Below are positions 6,741 to 8,823 of a stretch of DNA of 8,823 nt, piece by piece. Where the stretch lies: positions 1-8,823 of the forward strand of contig WTAK01000089.1 in NCBI GenBank assembly GCA_013139625.1, in the 5' to 3' direction. Every line of letters begins with the position of its first letter. Position 1 is the first letter of the stretch. Made by a program: the position numbers and the translations under genes. The notes below the pieces were generated by a model. That model was not told the origin of the DNA. It did not search any database and worked only from the letters and a program-made list of their open reading frames with translations. The DNA is from Candidatus Delongbacteria bacterium (lineage in GTDB: Bacteria > UBA4055).

Positions 6741-7398
6741 TTTGTGTCTCCTGTTGTATGGGCTCAATATCTTGAGCCCTTACATACTTTGCATTTTTGA
6801 TCGGCTCGCCATTTATTACGTAGTAATATTCATCTGAGAGACCTAGCATCGCATGGTCTCCTTTTGAATTACCTAGAGTAATGATCTGTGAATTTTCAGT
6901 ATAATACTCCGATTCCTTTATCCTTTTTACTTTCTCTTCGTTGTTACAGTTCATACCTATAAAATTTCCGGTCAATTTTCCATCTTTTTCTTCTACTCTT
7001 GTACATATTAATCCGTCATAACCAAGCTCTTTTGCAAAATATCCAATATAGGTATCAGGTGAAGCTGTAACTAATATTATTTTATACCCGTCTTCCCTAA
7101 ATGTTTTTAATAACTCTACTACTTTATCATTAAATCTAAGCTTTTTTATATACGTTGTATTCTTCTCTGCAATGAACGAAATCTCAACTCCTGAGAAAAA
7201 CTTTTTAAAACTATATCTTTTCATATCATTTCTAGAAATTTTTCCAAGAAAAAATTTAATTAAATTAAATACCAATCCAGGCATTGAGCTACATATCTTA
7301 AATATTGATGAATAAAAGAAAAGAGATCTTATGAAAGAATCTTTCCTTGTGACCGTTCCATCAAAATCACTAAATACTATTTTTTGTTTCTCACTCAT
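6718..7398 (-). CDS. HAD superfamily subclass IB phosphatase, candidate phosphatidylglycerophosphatase (PgpC-like)
   Basis: This 226-residue HAD phosphatase (from the ATG at 7398) has motif I DFDGTVTRKDSF (11-22; nucleophile Asp11 and general acid Asp13) and motif II LVTASP (109-114, Thr111). Motif III is Lys156 in EEKVKR, and motif IV is GNSKGD (176-181) with Asp181. The DGKLTGNFIGMNC segment before the motif III lysine is typical of the SerB-related IB group that includes E. coli PgpC/YfhB. Asn177 replaces the first acid of GDSxxD. I recall this variant in IB proteins, so it need not abolish activity. The cap (23-52) is hydrophobic, fitting a membrane-associated substrate. The gene lies directly behind a CDP-alcohol phosphatidyltransferase and overlaps it, so dephosphorylation of phosphatidylglycerophosphate is attractive but inferred; phosphoserine or another phosphoester remains possible. 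A GTG at 7401 is an alternative start: AAGGTG (7409-7414) is 7 nt from the GTG and 10 nt from the ATG. Confidence 0.85.
   Translation of the reverse strand: MSEKQKIVFSDFDGTVTRKDSFIRSLFFYSSIFKICSSMPGLVFNLIKFFLGKISRNDMKRYSFKKFFSGVEISFIAEKNTTYIKKLRFNDKVVELLKTFREDGYKIILVTASPDTYIGYFAKELGYDGLICTRVEEKDGKLTGNFIGMNCNNEEKVKRIKESEYYTENSQIITLGNSKGDHAMLGLSDEYYYVINGEPIKNAKYVRAQDIEPIQQETQNGKDKKL
6748..6752 (-). promoter_or_regulatory. Ribosome binding site deciding the rfaE1 start
   Basis: Minus-strand AGGAG stands 7 nt before the ATG at 6740, an ideal spacing. It lies downstream of the alternative TTG (6767), so it cannot serve that codon. It is embedded in the last codons of the phosphatase gene and directly follows the hairpin at 6755-6784. 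Confidence 0.8.
6755..6784 (-). other. Strong hairpin just upstream of the rfaE1 ribosome binding site
   Basis: On the minus strand GGGCTCAA (6772-6779) and TTGAGCCC (6760-6767) form a perfect 8-bp stem around a GATA loop. After one A/A mismatch the flanks TGTA and TACA add four more pairs. The structure sits in the last codons of the phosphatase gene and ends 2 nt before the CAGGAG of rfaE1. There is no U-tract, so it is not an intrinsic terminator. It could influence translation of rfaE1 or mRNA processing between the cistrons; function is inferred. Confidence 0.55.
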
Positions 7399-8823
7399 CA
7401 CTTACAAACACCTTTTTACTTCTATTTCCATAAGAGATCAATTTATTATCCATAATACTGATCCCTTTAAGATCTGAATCAGGAGCTAAAATGACTCTAT
7501 CTATTGCAGACTGTAATTTCCCATTATAAATTGCTTTAGCCACATCCACTTTATATATGAGATCTTTGCCGATCTTATTTGCCAAAACATATAAGTCATT
7601 TCCAACACATGAAAGGTTCTTTATATAGAATTCACTTTTGATCTTAAAACTACTCTGACTCTTGAGAGTTCTACCTTCTGTTAAAAACTCAGATTTACAA
7701 AAATATAAATATCCCGAATATATATAATCATTGATGACAATGAACTTTTCGTTGTTAAAATCTACAGTTGCAAGTGTTGCTGATGAAGCAAATCCTGTGC
7801 TGTATTCTTCAACTATATCAAAAATATCCTCATTCATTATCTTCAACAGATCTAACTTGTACACCTTATTTAGGAGATCATCGATAACATATAGATACTC
7901 TCCATCAAACTCAATATCTTTCACTTGAGTTAAATATGAAGGAAGGTCTAATGATTTAAAAAAATCTATTTTATCATCTTCATTTTTATAAATAAAAAGT
8001 TTCGATTCTTTATTCTCAATAGTGGATACGACTAAAATAAAGTTATTTATAGCAACAATACCCCTATTCCTATAATTCCCGGTTTCATGAAAATTATCAA
8101 TTGCTTCCCACTGAATTATTTCAGCATTGCTTTCAAATTTATTAATAATTAGATCTAAGAAATACGGTGAAATAGCAAACATTGTTAGAATCATGATAAC
8201 ACTGGCTACAACTTTATAAATTGCTTTTACTTTACCTCCTAAACTAAAGAGATAATCCACAAGAGAGTACAAGGTCACTCCAATGACAACGAATGATATA
8301 GAGAAAGTTGTAAGATAGTTTATGTAGAAATTAATATTATTCAAATTAAATAGCATCGTAATTAGAATTATCATCAATCCAATGATAATACCTAGAAGTT
8401 TACCCCTTATCTTAAATATCAGTAGCAAGGCAATGTTTAACACTAGGCCAACAATCGCGGACCAAAATAAGAACGTATCAGAAAGAACTCCGCCTTCTTG
8501 TATAACATTTATCATCAGCGCATACATTAGCAAGTACTGACCTCCAAACTGTACGGCTCCTTTAAGTTTACCACTAAACCTGGCACTAAGCACTGTACCT
8601 GAGAATGATGCAAATATCCGAACATAGGCAACAATTATATCTCTGAAAAAGAAAAATACCATAAACCATATAGGAAATAACCCATGATAAGCTAATGCAA
8701 AGAAGTAGAAAAACCTTGATATAGAATCCGAAAGTGGATCCAATATTTTACCAAGATCTGTAACCAAATTCTCTCTTCTTGCTACATATCCGTCAATTAT
8801 GTCTGACACCTCAGATAAACTCA
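7391..8823 (-). CDS. CDP-alcohol phosphatidyltransferase fused to a propeller-like beta-repeat domain, N-terminus outside window
   Basis: The frame is open to the right edge, and the visible start-like GTG at 8809 is internal. Numbering from it, the CDP-alcohol phosphatidyltransferase signature D-x2-D-G-x2-A-R-x8-G-x3-D-x3-D is complete at Asp3-Asp28. The first one or two helices before it, normally about 50 residues, lie off the window. Helices follow at about 29-43, 44-68 (with RDIIVAYVR, as in PgsA), 86-104 and 111-133, completing the normal six-helix core. Three more are predicted at 138-156, 163-188 and 199-222. Residues 231-472 form a soluble domain with about five recurring beta units such as VKDIEFDGEYLYVIDD and LSCVGNDLYVLA, resembling a beta-propeller. 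Relatives join CDP-diacylglycerol to glycerol-3-phosphate, inositol or serine. The PgsA-like core and the following phosphatase favour phosphatidylglycerophosphate synthase, but the extra C-terminal half is not part of PgsA (normally about 180-200 residues). Confidence 0.85.
   Translation of the reverse strand, partial: SLSEVSDIIDGYVARRENLVTDLGKILDPLSDSISRFFYFFALAYHGLFPIWFMVFFFFRDIIVAYVRIFASFSGTVLSARFSGKLKGAVQFGGQYLLMYALMINVIQEGGVLSDTFLFWSAIVGLVLNIALLLIFKIRGKLLGIIIGLMIILITMLFNLNNINFYINYLTTFSISFVVIGVTLYSLVDYLFSLGGKVKAIYKVVASVIMILTMFAISPYFLDLIINKFESNAEIIQWEAIDNFHETGNYRNRGIVAINNFILVVSTIENKESKLFIYKNEDDKIDFFKSLDLPSYLTQVKDIEFDGEYLYVIDDLLNKVYKLDLLKIMNEDIFDIVEEYSTGFASSATLATVDFNNEKFIVINDYIYSGYLYFCKSEFLTEGRTLKSQSSFKIKSEFYIKNLSCVGNDLYVLANKIGKDLIYKVDVAKAIYNGKLQSAIDRVILAPDSDLKGISIMDNKLISYGNRSKKVFVSDE

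Noticed and set aside
6741..6767. A longer rfaE1 reading from a TTG at 6767.
   Set aside because: The ATG at 6740 has AGGAG at ideal spacing; the TTG lies upstream of that site and within the hairpin stem, and the extra nine residues do not resemble the family's N-terminus.
6718..7398. Calling the HAD phosphatase gmhB because it adjoins rfaE1.
   Set aside because: Motifs (DFDGTVT, VTASP, GNSKGD) are subclass IB; GmhB has a different cap and a Zn-binding cysteine cluster not seen here.
8807..8809. GTG as the true start of the phosphatidyltransferase.
   Set aside because: It would begin exactly at the catalytic Asp motif and omit the first helices; the frame stays open to the window edge with plausible residues before it.

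Overview
This is an AT-rich window (roughly one third G+C by eye) from a Gram-negative, probably uncultured bacterium. The Gram-negative reading rests on two LPS-type heptose-activation enzymes and two lipoproteins with clear lipoboxes. The long TPR lipoprotein begins, after its lipidated cysteine, with a C-A-Y-F-N-x-x-F-N-A type mature end that I associate with the Bacteroidetes/Cloacimonetes/Delongbacteria side of the tree (FCB group). That placement is inference from style, not a database match.

Layout: positions 1-1336 on the + strand hold the 3' part of a small MIP18/DUF59-like gene, overlapped by one base (TAATG) by a THUMP-domain RlmL/YpsC-type rRNA guanine-N2 methyltransferase. The rest of the window, 1348-8823, is a single compact minus-strand gene set. 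Read in its own direction it encodes: a CDP-alcohol phosphatidyltransferase carrying an unusual C-terminal propeller-like domain (its N-terminus lies beyond the window); a HAD subclass IB phosphatase; heptose-7-phosphate kinase (RfaE1/HldE-N type); heptose-1-phosphate adenylyltransferase (RfaE2/HldE-C type); a stand-alone Aas-type acyl-ACP synthetase/AMP ligase; a 607-residue TPR lipoprotein; and a small lipoprotein of unknown function. Junctions are overlaps of 8, 23 and 4 bp, then gaps of 2, 5 and 47 bp, which strongly suggests one operon. It meets the + strand genes tail to tail with 11 bp between stop codons. A hairpin followed by a U-rich tract lies inside the 3' end of the methyltransferase gene and looks like the operon's intrinsic terminator.

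Functionally the minus-strand set reads as cell-envelope biogenesis. The phosphatidyltransferase and HAD phosphatase could be the two steps PgsA then PgpC of phosphatidylglycerol synthesis. RfaE1 and RfaE2 make ADP-heptose for LPS core. The acyl-ACP synthetase activates fatty acids, perhaps for lipid recycling. The lipoproteins would act at the outer membrane.

The most unusual item is the phosphatidyltransferase: it has three extra predicted membrane helices and an approximately 240-residue beta-repeat domain, predicted to be periplasmic. Other points of note are a strong hairpin just upstream of the rfaE1 ribosome binding site and a probable dispersed palindromic repeat between the two lipoprotein genes. 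No tRNA, rRNA, CRISPR, transposase or phage gene was seen. No gene-free stretch reaches 300 bases; the longest is 47 bp.
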